The position numbers and the translations under genes are program-made. A stretch of 64,000 bases of DNA, from assembly GCF_018866245.1 (NCBI RefSeq), contig NZ_CP076458.1:2604001-2668000 (forward strand). Reading direction: 5' to 3'. The notes beneath the pieces were generated by a model. It saw nothing but the letters and a program-made list of their open reading frames with translations, did not search any database and was not told the DNA's origin. Shown here piece by piece: positions 23,825-31,696 of this stretch (position 1 is the stretch's first letter; every line of letters begins with the position of its first letter). The DNA comes from Novisyntrophococcus fermenticellae. Its GTDB lineage: Bacteria; Bacillota; Clostridia; Lachnospirales; Lachnospiraceae.

Positions 23825-25133
23825 TGTTCAACCTCTCCAATAACCTATCCTCTGTGACCGTCTCCTGTGCCTTCTCCTTCTCCTGCTCAATCTTCTGGAT
23901 TTCAGTCTGCGCATTATCTACGACAGAAAGAACCGACAACAGCGTTTCCTGTGATACGATTCCGTCAAGGTTCTGTGCAATCTGTGTTTCCTCCAGGACA
24001 TTTGCAGGGAAGTTCGGAGTGAAGCGATAATGCAGCTTTACCCAATCATCTTTCTTCATCCCTGACACCGGGTTGCTGAAAATCAGTTTATACCTGCGAT
24101 TCATTCCGGATGTAAATTTCCGTTCCTTGGTCTTTTCCAGGTCGCTCATTGCTTGGAGCTTATATTTCAGAGCGATGCCAGAGCTGGTACCGAAATTCTC
24201 GTCGGAAATATTGGCAACCATGCTGATCTGGAAAATTAATCGCTCCAATCGGTCAATTAAATGCTCCTGTGTGGCGTCGCCGTCCGGTTTGCTCATAAAC
24301 TCCACTTCTGGAAGAATATCCTGCATCCCTTGTGGAAAATTGACAATCCGGTTATCTCGTATCTTTTTGGCACTGTCATCATCTACGTAAGCTCCCAACA
24401 CCTTCATGTAAGCATCAGCAAAATAATCTACATCATTTGCCTTTTCCGATATTGCCTTATTATAGGCGTTGATCATGGTCAGTACCGGTTCGAAAATACC
24501 CAGCTGTTCCTCATTCTCGACATATTCTGTGGCAGGAACCCCGTCAAAGCCATGTATCTTTTCCTCCCCTTCCCATACAAGCCGCCCTTTTTGGGTAAAA
24601 TACCGTACTTTGCTTTCATCCGATACGCTGCCGTGCAGCACATTATCAGCATCCAGGTACAGCCGTACAAAGTTCCGGGGCCTGCAAAGCACTGAATCAT
24701 CGTAAATCATAAAGGCATCCATTGGTGTCAGATATGTAATTCCGATATTGGCCACATCGTCTACGTAATACATTTCATAGCCTTTTCCATAGATGCTGCA
24801 TATCTTCGACAGCTCTGCGTTGTTGTCGTCCTGATCGTTATACTGATCCAGAAATTCCACAAACTTTCCTATGCTGTCCTCGTCCGCCGTAATCTTAATC
24901 GGGTGCCCGATGAAAAATCCGTTCATGGTGTCCACAATGTACTTTGCAAAGTTGACTGCGATACGGTTATCCGGTTTCCACTCCGGCTTTTTCTCCTGAT
25001 AGAAAATCGGATAATCCGTCTCATAAGCATTTTTTAGCTGCTGATACCGGAATGTTGATTCCAATGAGTGCTCCCGGAGGAACTCTCCTAACTTTTTGTC
25101 TGTTAATTCTTCATCTGATGCTAATCGAAACAT
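23775..25133 (-). CDS. Portal protein (SPP1 gp6 family)
   Basis: 452 residues. N-terminal RYQQLKNAYETDYPIFYQ and the NRIAVNFAKYIVDTMNGFFIGHP signature, here quoted in part, identify the SPP1 portal family. The C-terminal third is helical and charged with a Glu/Gln-rich end. It forms the dodecameric DNA entry/exit ring. The 3' end overlaps the minor head gene by 50 nt. Ribosome-binding site AAGGAGG. Confidence 0.93.
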   Translation of the reverse strand: MFRLASDEELTDKKLGEFLREHSLESTFRYQQLKNAYETDYPIFYQEKKPEWKPDNRIAVNFAKYIVDTMNGFFIGHPIKITADEDSIGKFVEFLDQYNDQDDNNAELSKICSIYGKGYEMYYVDDVANIGITYLTPMDAFMIYDDSVLCRPRNFVRLYLDADNVLHGSVSDESKVRYFTQKGRLVWEGEEKIHGFDGVPATEYVENEEQLGIFEPVLTMINAYNKAISEKANDVDYFADAYMKVLGAYVDDDSAKKIRDNRIVNFPQGMQDILPEVEFMSKPDGDATQEHLIDRLERLIFQISMVANISDENFGTSSGIALKYKLQAMSDLEKTKERKFTSGMNRRYKLIFSNPVSGMKKDDWVKLHYRFTPNFPANVLEETQIAQNLDGIVSQETLLSVLSVVDNAQTEIQKIEQEKEKAQETVTEDRLLERLNNGQQNVLEPTGSSTAS

Positions 25134-25135
25134 TT

Positions 25136-26392
25136 TTAAATTCCTCCTTTCACTGGATTGTAATGGCTCTGCGCAACATCCCGTTCTATCGAATATTCAA
25201 AGGCATCCAGCGTGTCAATATCGCTTGTACCATCATCCAGACGTACATCCTCATCTGCCTTGCTGTCCCAGACAGCATCCTGCAAAGCCTGCGACAATGT
25301 CTCACAATCCTCTGTCAATGAAAAAAGCCCGGCTCCCATGAGGCGGACTGTATAATCAATTCTATCTTTTATTCTTATCTTCCATGCCGGCAGCACGGTA
25401 ACCCTTGGATACTTTTCCCGGCAGGCTTTTGTAATGCTCTGCCCCAGGACTGTTTCTGCATTGTCCCAGTAGACGAATCCCGGCATTCCATACCTTTCAA
25501 CGACGGCTCCCACAAACTGCAGGAAGAGTTCTGACAAGAGGTTTGCATCAATACCCTGTGGATAATCCTTGTTCATGTATCGCCGGCTCATAAGAGCCTG
25601 CACTCTGCCGCCCTTATATTTTCCTGTTGCCACAAATGAGTGACCGGATCCATTGCCACCGAAGTCAACCCCAATCTCAATTCTTGCAATGTTCTCTCTG
25701 TCGGCTTTCTGCACAAAGCTGTTCGGAGCATCTGCGAACTTCCGATAGATAGCGCCCTCTGCACGCTTCCACTGCCCCTCTATCAGACGGTCATAGTAGA
25801 CAGTTCCTTCATACTCCTTGCAAAGGTTATAGACATATTCTGACGGCAGGAACGGATTATCAAAAATCCGGTATTTCTGCAAATATATATCTGCGTCTGA
25901 ATCTATAAACTTTTTAAGCCAATGCGTAGGATTTTCTGGATTGCAGGAACCGTCAAAACAGCTGTATGGCTTATCAAGACGGGATTTTAGCATCTGGAAC
26001 ACTTCTTGGTTCCACTTTGCCACCTCATCACCGTAAGCATACTTGATTGAGGAACCTTGTATCTTTGCAACCTGGCTAATCTTCTCTGCGCCTAAACAGT
26101 AGACATCTTCTCCACATACCCTGGCAATATTACGGTTGTTAATCGTTCCGATCAGGCGGTCTGTGTAGATCTCGCGCATTGGTTGCAACACATTTCGTTC
26201 AACGGTTTCTCTCGACACTCCAAGGATTACCGTCAGCCCTGGCTCTCCTGCTCTCTCCCGGATCCGTGCCGGCACCATATATGCTGTGTCCACAAAAGAC
26301 TTTCCTGATCGCACTGCTCCGGACTTAATATTCCACCGGTGCGTTGCATTCACAATATACTCATTCTGTTTCCTGCTTAATTGCATTGTCAT
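25136..26392 (-). CDS. terL: Terminase large subunit (PBSX type)
   Basis: 418 residues from the ATG at 26392 (a GTG lies 6 nt further upstream). ATPase domain with Walker A-like SGAVRSGKSFVD near residue 25, Walker B region YAYGDEVAKW, and a C-terminal RNase H-fold nuclease with IGVDFGGNG and VYWDNAET. It drives DNA packaging into the prohead through the portal. Overlap with TerS supports coupling. Confidence 0.94.
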   Translation of the reverse strand: MTMQLSRKQNEYIVNATHRWNIKSGAVRSGKSFVDTAYMVPARIRERAGEPGLTVILGVSRETVERNVLQPMREIYTDRLIGTINNRNIARVCGEDVYCLGAEKISQVAKIQGSSIKYAYGDEVAKWNQEVFQMLKSRLDKPYSCFDGSCNPENPTHWLKKFIDSDADIYLQKYRIFDNPFLPSEYVYNLCKEYEGTVYYDRLIEGQWKRAEGAIYRKFADAPNSFVQKADRENIARIEIGVDFGGNGSGHSFVATGKYKGGRVQALMSRRYMNKDYPQGIDANLLSELFLQFVGAVVERYGMPGFVYWDNAETVLGQSITKACREKYPRVTVLPAWKIRIKDRIDYTVRLMGAGLFSLTEDCETLSQALQDAVWDSKADEDVRLDDGTSDIDTLDAFEYSIERDVAQSHYNPVKGGI

Positions 26393-26816
26393 ACACACCT
26401 TTCAATAGATCATCCAGTTTTCCAAGAGCCTCATCTGTCTCATTTTCTCCGGTAACAGCCTGTTTTCTTGCCTGTTTCAGCTCTGTGTCAGCTTCACGGT
26501 TCCGAAGGTCCTCATCAGGCTTGGCAGTCTGCCCAGCATACTTAGCAATCGCTTCGTACGCCTTCACGTCACCTGCCAGGGCCTCTTTTATCATTGCTGC
26601 ATTAACAGCCGATTCGAGCGTGCTATCAAGCCCCAGCGTTTCCAAGATAGGTGTCCATTCAGGACTGTCTATCTCAGCAGTAAGCAGCAGGTTTAAGGTC
26701 TTCCGGAAATCGGCTTTTCTGCGACGGGCTTCTCCTGAGGCTTTACCACCTTTTCGACCTAGTTCTCTTGCTTCACTCTTGTTTCGTATAGGTTTTAAGT
26801 TTTCATTGTTCGCCAT
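26361..26816 (-). CDS. terS: Terminase small subunit
   Basis: 151 residues. Basic N-terminus (RNKSEARELGRKGGKASGEARRRK, over residues 12-35) typical of DNA-binding TerS, helical middle, and acidic C-terminus. It recognises the packaging start. Start at 26816 preferred over an ATG 15 nt upstream because GGTGAGGTG sits just before it. A terminator (26854-26879) lies directly upstream, so packaging genes depend on a nearby promoter or read-through. Confidence 0.88.
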   Translation of the reverse strand: MANNENLKPIRNKSEARELGRKGGKASGEARRRKADFRKTLNLLLTAEIDSPEWTPILETLGLDSTLESAVNAAMIKEALAGDVKAYEAIAKYAGQTAKPDEDLRNREADTELKQARKQAVTGENETDEALGKLDDLLKGVYDNAIKQETE

Positions 26817-26853
26817 CACCTCACCTTCCAATCTGGCTTAAATTTACGTATAG

Positions 26854-26879
26854 AAAAAGCACCCGCAGTGGGGTGCCCT
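26854..26879 (-). terminator. Terminator closing the two-gene accessory cassette
   Basis: GGCACCC/GGGTGC-type stem followed by TTTTT on the minus strand, immediately after the membrane-protein gene 26901-27452. Together with the promoter at 28579-28607 it makes the cassette a separate transcription unit. Confidence 0.8.
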
Positions 26880-26900
26880 TTAAACATGATCTGAATGTTT

Positions 26901-27452
26901 TTAATCATCTCTATGCTCTTGAAAGTACTTAAATATTCCTTCCATATAGGTGATCATGCTGTTTTTATAAATTTCGTCTTCATCTATTGTCTTGGCCATT
27001 TGCTCCATGTTTTGCTTAAATATTATTACAAGCAGCCTAATAAATTTAGCAAAAGAGACCAATGACACAGAAAGAAATACCAGCAGAATGTAACATGTAA
27101 TCTTGTTTACAGGAACAAAAATAGCCAACCCTGTAGTAACAAGATTTTCGGTCATTCCTGCCATCATCACATCTATTAGAGGTTTATCTAATCTTCTTTT
27201 AAGCATTTCTCTGCTTATTCCGATTTCAGATGTAGCCAAAACTGTAATCACGGCAATATAAACACCTATAGTAATAGCGAAAAATGTTCCAATCCCCGCT
27301 AATCTGTCCTTGGAGAAATATGTGTTTAAGTTAAGGCACGTAGGAAAACATTTTGGGAAATAAAAATAAATTACACCCCCAATAATATACAATACAATTA
27401 TAAAAATTTCTAATTTCAAGTTTCTTCCCAACTCTATTAAAGTTCTCTTCAT
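26901..27452 (-). CDS. Small multi-spanning membrane protein of the accessory cassette
   Basis: 183 residues. Clear hydrophobic helices at about 15-32, 52-73 and 119-145, and a weaker one near 103-115. The loop between helices 2 and 3 is charged (REMLKRRLDKP) and the C-terminal tail is acidic and cytoplasmic-looking. No family recognised. AT-rich relative to flanking head genes. It follows the 327-residue gene after 24 nt and has a GGTGG ribosome-binding site. Small membrane effectors of this shape occur in superinfection-exclusion systems (RexB, SieB, KwaA), an architectural comparison only. Confidence 0.75.
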   Translation of the reverse strand: MKRTLIELGRNLKLEIFIIVLYIIGGVIYFYFPKCFPTCLNLNTYFSKDRLAGIGTFFAITIGVYIAVITVLATSEIGISREMLKRRLDKPLIDVMMAGMTENLVTTGLAIFVPVNKITCYILLVFLSVSLVSFAKFIRLLVIIFKQNMEQMAKTIDEDEIYKNSMITYMEGIFKYFQEHRDD

Positions 27453-27476
27453 AAAACCACCTATTTTCGGTCATAC

Positions 27477-28460
27477 TTACTCAATACTATTCCAAGTTTC
27501 AACGATATTAAACCCATTAGCATTATATTGTTGCATGTTTGCAAAATATTCTCTATTATGCCTTGTTATTATCATTACCTTATCCGCAACAGCATTATTT
27601 ATATTGTTTAGCAAATCCTCCGGCGAAACCTGAGATCCTACGCCGCTACACGGATAGGATAATAGCAGGTTGGATTCTTTTAACTTAGCTTTATCAATCT
27701 TATCCTCTCGCCCTTCCTTATAATTTACCTCTATTTCCTTTACAAACTCAGCTCCAATATTAATATGCTCAAGCAAATATAATAGACTCTCCAAATTCAA
27801 AGTGTCTTCCCTTTTTCCATTTTTTCCTAACCCCAATGTTAATGACAACACCTTACTGTCTCCAGTATCTTTTGCTGCCTCTGTAAAAGCTCTAAATGCT
27901 TCAGCCAAGGGGCGGGGCGTGTTGTATTCTAACTCATTTAAATAAAAATCATTTAAAGAGCGCCCTAAATCGAGATATAATGTAACCTTTTTTACCAATT
28001 CTGCATTTCTTACCTTTTCAATCCCAGTATTATACCTGATGGGATCAATCCTTACAAATAGCCCCGTATGGCTAGGTATAAACGTATTTAAATAATCTTC
28101 TACGTCTCGGACTGATGGACCCTCCCTATTCGTAGTAAATACCATTACGTTATACTCTTGATCAAATCCCAACGAATTAATGTCATACAAACTTGCAGGA
28201 ATTTCTTCTAAATGATTTTCATCATTTAACCAATATGGCTTATTCTTATCTTTTAGCTTCCCGAATGGAATAACGAATTGCTGCCGACTACTTGAATACG
28301 AATAAGGAAATGCCCTAATCCACTTCTCACCAATTTCCCTAACCACAGTTGCATCACCCATTCGATTGCCGATAGTCTCCAAAAAGTCTCTTATTGGATA
28401 ATTCACTGCCTGCTCTCCATTGTGTAATGATATGGTATAAAAATCAATCCTTTTAGCCAT
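27477..28460 (-). CDS. Soluble protein of the accessory cassette, possibly DUF6731-like
   Basis: 327 residues, no signal or membrane segment. N-terminal RIDFYTISLHNGEQAVNYPI then a long alpha/beta body, with RIDPIRYNTGIEKVRNAELV and LTLGLGKNGKREDTLNLESL in the middle and a C-terminal VMIITRHNREYFANMQQYN. No catalytic motif recognised; the N-terminal part vaguely recalls DUF6731 phage proteins. Start at 28460 chosen for GGAGGG; an upstream in-frame ATG lies inside the promoter. It has its own LexA-box promoter and forms a two-gene unit with the membrane protein downstream. Confidence 0.75.
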   Translation of the reverse strand: MAKRIDFYTISLHNGEQAVNYPIRDFLETIGNRMGDATVVREIGEKWIRAFPYSYSSSRQQFVIPFGKLKDKNKPYWLNDENHLEEIPASLYDINSLGFDQEYNVMVFTTNREGPSVRDVEDYLNTFIPSHTGLFVRIDPIRYNTGIEKVRNAELVKKVTLYLDLGRSLNDFYLNELEYNTPRPLAEAFRAFTEAAKDTGDSKVLSLTLGLGKNGKREDTLNLESLLYLLEHINIGAEFVKEIEVNYKEGREDKIDKAKLKESNLLLSYPCSGVGSQVSPEDLLNNINNAVADKVMIITRHNREYFANMQQYNANGFNIVETWNSIE

Positions 28461-28508
28461 AACTGATAGTCCCTCCACATATTCATCTAAAATCGCACTA
28501 TAATTTAT

Positions 28509-28537
28509 ATAATATACCAAATTTTGACAATTATCAA
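28509..28537 (-). promoter_or_regulatory. Second promoter of the accessory cassette with palindrome
   Basis: TTGATA (28532-28537), 17-nt spacer, TATTAT (28509-28514) on the minus strand. The -35 overlaps the near-perfect palindrome TTGACAATTATCAA (28524-28537), a possible operator. Start of transcription would be just upstream of the chosen ATG. Confidence 0.55.
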
Positions 28538-28578
28538 CAAATTACAGTCATGATTTATATATATGTGTGGTACTTATG

Positions 28579-28607
28579 ATATTAGAACATATGTTCTTTT
28601 TTGTCAA
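28579..28607 (-). promoter_or_regulatory. SOS-controlled promoter: LexA box within -35/-10 spacer
   Basis: TTGACA (28602-28607), 17-nt spacer, TAATAT (28579-28584). The perfect 14-bp palindrome AGAACATATGTTCT (28584-28597) fills the spacer and matches the Gram-positive LexA/DinR consensus GAACRNRYGTTC. LexA bound there would block the promoter. It lies about 120 bp upstream of the 327-residue gene. Confidence 0.75.
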
Positions 28608-28622
28608 TATACAGATTGCACG

Positions 28623-28654
28623 AAAAACGCCCCATATTTCTACAGGACGTTTTT
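28623..28654 (-). terminator. Terminator between late-regulator gene and the accessory cassette
   Basis: AAAAACG-CC/GG-CGTTTTT hairpin, symmetrical and thus possibly active in both directions. It ends the early operon after the sigma-like regulator. Confidence 0.7.
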
Positions 28655-28714
28655 CTGGATGAATCTTATGTGGGGTGAATGATAATCCAATCATTCTAGA
28701 ATAATTATAGCACA

Positions 28715-29149
28715 CTATTTTTGTGAATTGTGTGAAAGTTGCAGAAAAGAGTTGATTCTTTTGGATATGCTACTCCGTTCCATTCCGATCTCGTTTGCCA
28801 CCTCACACTGCTTTTTTCCATCCAGGAAGCTAAGTTCAAATATCTGCCTGTCTAGACTGTCCGGTATTCCCGCAATGAACTTTTCTATCTCTGTACGTTC
28901 CTGCTCCACCATATCCAGCCGTTTTCCCTTGATCCGGATCTGCTTCTTAATCTCCTCTGCTGCTTTTGGTTCAGTCATTTGCACCGTCAGGTGTTCCTCT
29001 ATGTACGGAAAGTCATCACCGGACTTTGTCACCTTGCCTGACACGACAGGCACTTCATTCAGGCGGTCATATAGCCGATCAATCTCTTTTTCCAGCTTGG
29101 GCTGCTCTCTCATAAACGCCTTATACTGCATCAGTCGTTTTTTATCCAC
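28715..29149 (-). CDS. Phage late-transcription regulator, sigma-70 region 4-like (ArpU/RinA type)
   Basis: 144 residues. N-terminal and central parts are coiled (EKEIDRLYDRLNEV). The C-terminus is a region-4-like helix-turn-helix, QIFELSFLDGKKQCEVANEI followed by GMERSSISKRI. Such genes end the early operon of many Firmicute phages and switch on late genes. GTG start at 29149 preferred for its GGAGG spacing; a further GTG upstream overlaps the preceding stop. Confidence 0.75.
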   Translation of the reverse strand: MDKKRLMQYKAFMREQPKLEKEIDRLYDRLNEVPVVSGKVTKSGDDFPYIEEHLTVQMTEPKAAEEIKKQIRIKGKRLDMVEQERTEIEKFIAGIPDSLDRQIFELSFLDGKKQCEVANEIGMERSSISKRINSFLQLSHNSQK

Positions 29150-29154
29150 AAATA

Positions 29155-29355
29155 TCACTCCTCCAATTTTTCAGTCACCGGGAGCATCTCACACAATGTC
29201 ACTCCCCCAATGTCTACATTCAGGCTGCAGCCGTCACAATCCTTCCCGTCTCCACCTGGAACACAGGCACACTCACCGCAATCCCGGTAATCCTGTTTCA
29301 TTTCCTCGGTTATGTTTACAACTAACTTTACATTGTCTGAATACTTAAGCTCCAT
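29155..29355 (-). CDS. Small cysteine-rich phage protein
   Basis: 66 residues. Cysteines cluster as CGECACVPGGDGKDCDGCS plus one further Cys near the C-terminus, suggesting a zinc or small metal-binding fold. Unknown function. ATG at 29355 has AGGAGG 6 nt upstream; an in-frame ATG precedes it directly. Confidence 0.65.
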   Translation of the reverse strand: MELKYSDNVKLVVNITEEMKQDYRDCGECACVPGGDGKDCDGCSLNVDIGGVTLCEMLPVTEKLEE

Positions 29356-29371
29356 CATTATCCTCCTCGTC

Positions 29372-29560
29372 TCATAGTTCTTCTTCCTCGCACCACTCTG
29401 GGTATACCGGAAACAAATAAAACTTTTCCCCGTCGACCTGATATTCCAACGTATCCCTGGTAACCTCCATGCCGTCCAGTATATCCAGATGCGGCTGCGG
29501 CACCCTCTTCCTGATTGCGTGTTCAGCATTCTTACGAAACTTCTCAACACTAAATCTCAT
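29372..29560 (-). CDS. Small phage protein, unknown
   Basis: 62 residues, basic N-terminus (RKNAEHAIRKR) and acidic C-terminus (EWCEEEEL). GGAGG ribosome-binding site. No family recognised. Part of the run of short early genes. Confidence 0.6.
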   Translation of the reverse strand: MRFSVEKFRKNAEHAIRKRVPQPHLDILDGMEVTRDTLEYQVDGEKFYLFPVYPEWCEEEEL

Positions 29561-29563
29561 ATA

Positions 29564-29770
29564 TCACTCCTCCCTGCATCTCAAACACTGCCCTCTCCAG
29601 CTTACCCGCTTGCCCTGAATCAGCTTGGCGTGCGGGCATCCCTCTGTGACGTACACCGCTGTGCTCCCTACACGCTCTACGTGCCGGCACTTGCGTATCT
29701 TTTTGTTTTCTTTTTCCACCGTGCCGATTGCGTCTTCGGCAGTCGGGTCACTATAACCTGATTTATTCAC
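29564..29770 (-). CDS. Small phage protein with four Cys, unknown
   Basis: 68 residues, GTG start with AGGAGG. Contains KKIRKCRHVERVGS, GCPHAK and QCLRCRE; the Cys/His arrangement suggests a zinc-binding module. Function not recognised. Confidence 0.6.
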   Translation of the reverse strand: MNKSGYSDPTAEDAIGTVEKENKKIRKCRHVERVGSTAVYVTEGCPHAKLIQGKRVSWRGQCLRCREE

Positions 29771-29784
29771 GGTTTTTTCCTCCT

Positions 29785-30588
29785 CTAATATTTGGCCCCA
29801 AGGGGGAGCTCTGACTGACCTATTTCATAATTCATCCACAATGTTTCCACTCTGGGGATACCGGCCTCTGCCTGCGTCTTCTTTTGCACCCTATTCCACC
29901 CTTGCAGCATATCGTTATACATCTCGTTATCGTATCCTGATAACAAAACCTTTCCCGGGTGGCTCACAAGCAATTCTAACAGTTCAACATGCGCATCATC
30001 TTTCATTTCGTGCTTGTATAAATAGTTTTTTCTGGTTCCATGCAAATATGGCGGGTCAACATACATAAAGACATCTGATGTATCATAACGCTTAATCACC
30101 TCTGTGGCTGGGAGATTCTCAATCTGTGCATTTTTTAACCTTTCACTTGCAAGCCTAATCCTTTCGGGAATCCCACCCCATTCTTTCGTTGTATGTGGGC
30201 TTTTTGACTGTTGACTACTTCTAAATCCATTGCGGTATAAGTTACTGCATCCAAACCCTTGCCAACACCTGACGGCAAATTTCCGTGCTTTTTCGATATC
30301 CGAATCTTTAGAATTAAACTCACAGGCCCTATAGTATTCATCACGGCTATATGGTGTCATTTCTAACTGCTCTGCCAGCTTATCGGATTTCTCCCTAACG
30401 ACCTGAAAATAATTTACTACATTTTCATCCAAATCATTCAATGTTTCGATTCTGGCCGGAACCTTATTGAAGAATACTGCTCCGCTCCCAAAGTATGGCT
30501 CCAGATATACTTTGTGCTCAGGTATGTATTCGCAAATCCAAGGGGCTAACCTGTTTTTGGCTCCCGGGTATTTCAACACGCATTTCAC
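29785..30588 (-). CDS. D12-class DNA adenine N6-methyltransferase (Dam type)
   Basis: 267 residues. SAM motif KYPGAKNRLAPWI at the N-terminus, EPYFGSGAVFF, and the catalytic DPPY in MYVDPPYLHGTRKNYLY. It methylates adenine in DNA. No restriction partner nearby, so it is an orphan phage methylase, likely shielding phage DNA from host restriction. GTG start at 30588 is fixed by AGGAGGAGG 9 nt upstream and by the family's usual start just before the SAM motif. Target sequence unknown. Confidence 0.92.
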   Translation of the reverse strand: MKCVLKYPGAKNRLAPWICEYIPEHKVYLEPYFGSGAVFFNKVPARIETLNDLDENVVNYFQVVREKSDKLAEQLEMTPYSRDEYYRACEFNSKDSDIEKARKFAVRCWQGFGCSNLYRNGFRSSQQSKSPHTTKEWGGIPERIRLASERLKNAQIENLPATEVIKRYDTSDVFMYVDPPYLHGTRKNYLYKHEMKDDAHVELLELLVSHPGKVLLSGYDNEMYNDMLQGWNRVQKKTQAEAGIPRVETLWMNYEIGQSELPLGAKY

Positions 30589-30616
30589 AACATCATTCCT
30601 CCTCCTAAATTTTAAT

Positions 30617-30829
30617 TTAGTTATCCCTGTATACTTGTCTCGTAACAATATTTGCATCAAACACTTGCTTGCAAATTACAGCCCACGGATGTTCCGAGTG
30701 ATTTAACTCCATGTATTTTTGAGCGTTCCAGATATCCTTCGCATCCACAAACATCATTTCAGCTTCGGTTCTAGGCTCTCCCTTTTGATTTTTGTGAAAA
30801 TCATCTAAGTTAATTGCTATAAATTCCAT
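30617..30829 (-). CDS. Small phage protein, unknown
   Basis: 70 residues (MEFIAINLDDFHKNQKGEPR start). Start at 30829 preferred for an AGAGGT-like site. Acidic to neutral, no motif recognised. It lies 28 nt upstream of the methylase gene. Confidence 0.6.
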   Translation of the reverse strand: MEFIAINLDDFHKNQKGEPRTEAEMMFVDAKDIWNAQKYMELNHSEHPWAVICKQVFDANIVTRQVYRDN

Positions 30830-30920
30830 CTCTACCTCTTTCCCCGGCACTTAGCAGCCGGACGTTTTTATATTGCTTGTACGCTTTTTAATTGAGTGGT
30901 ATTTCTACCACTCGCCTATG

Positions 30921-31274
30921 TCAGATCGCTTCAAAATTGGTAATATTAATTTCAGCTATTATTATATACATCCTTGGATTTCCCAATCTATACCTAACTT
31001 CCTCAATAACCTCTTCATATGCATCCCAGTATTTCTCTGAAGTTACTATTTCATGGGGAACTCTTGTACTTCGAACCGTAAAAATAATAGTGTTGTTAAG
31101 TTTTTCATCGTCTTGACCAACAATATAACTTTCTTGTATCTCCCCTGAAACGCGAATACCGATTTCTTCGTAAACTTTATCTGAGGCCACGTTCCAAACA
31201 TCTCCAATAGTTGTTATGGAGTAATATCTGGGGTCAAGTCCCAAAAATGAAATAGAATAATTTTCTGTTATCAT
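30921..31274 (-). CDS. Phage protein of unknown function
   Basis: 117 residues, AT-rich gene. Alternating beta strands and an acidic helix (SEKYWDAYEEVIEEVRYRLG) near the C-terminus. No family recognised. A GAGTGGTA/TACCACTC hairpin (30894-30913) follows the stop but lacks a U-tract. Confidence 0.6.
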   Translation of the reverse strand: MITENYSISFLGLDPRYYSITTIGDVWNVASDKVYEEIGIRVSGEIQESYIVGQDDEKLNNTIIFTVRSTRVPHEIVTSEKYWDAYEEVIEEVRYRLGNPRMYIIIAEINITNFEAI

Positions 31275-31277
31275 AGT

Positions 31278-31427
31278 TCACCTGCAATGCGCTTTTATAA
31301 CAGTATATGCCTCTCTGACAAAACGGTTAAAAATGGCGGTCTTGTCCTTCGGATTCGGGATATTTTGTTTTAGCGGCATTATCGGGTATCCGCCTCTGTC
31401 ACTTTTCTTTCTTGGCGCTATTTTCAT
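31278..31427 (-). CDS. Small basic phage protein (49 residues)
   Basis: Short gene beginning MKIAPRKKSDRGGYP and ending IKAHCR. It overlaps the stop of the upstream gene as ATGA, typical of coupled early phage genes. Basic and possibly nucleic-acid binding; no family recognised. Confidence 0.6.
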   Translation of the reverse strand: MKIAPRKKSDRGGYPIMPLKQNIPNPKDKTAIFNRFVREAYTVIKAHCR

Positions 31428-31696
31428 TTTTTGATGTCTCCTTTCCATACTTTTTCAATTTCATCTGTTGTTAGTTTCAACAGACGAAACCAGAACGGAT
31501 GGTCTCCTATCTTCTTTCTGCTCACTTCGGCGGCTGCTACGAATTCTGCATATGGCTCATCCGTTCTGGGTGCATAGACGATAAAAAGATTGTGGCACTC
31601 AATATAAATTTTCTGATATACTTCCAGCTCATGTTTCTTCAATTCTGCATCCCGCCTTTCGGTAGCTGGTCTTGCGTTTCCGCCACTGGTTTTCAC
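31424..31696 (-). CDS. Phage protein of unknown function (short)
   Basis: Up to 90 residues from a GTG at 31696, which overlaps the helicase gene by 68 nt without a good ribosome-binding site. A TTG near 31640 with AAGGCGGG upstream is a credible alternative start. Contains KKHELEVYQKIYIECHNLF and HPFWFRLLKLTTDEIEKVW segments. Function unknown. Confidence 0.6.
   Translation of the reverse strand: MKTSGGNARPATERRDAELKKHELEVYQKIYIECHNLFIVYAPRTDEPYAEFVAAAEVSRKKIGDHPFWFRLLKLTTDEIEKVWKGDIKK

Noticed and set aside
26901..28460. Assignment of the accessory cassette to RexAB or Kiwa
   Set aside because: Layout is similar (soluble plus membrane protein) but no sequence motif of either system is recognisable, so only an architectural comparison is kept.
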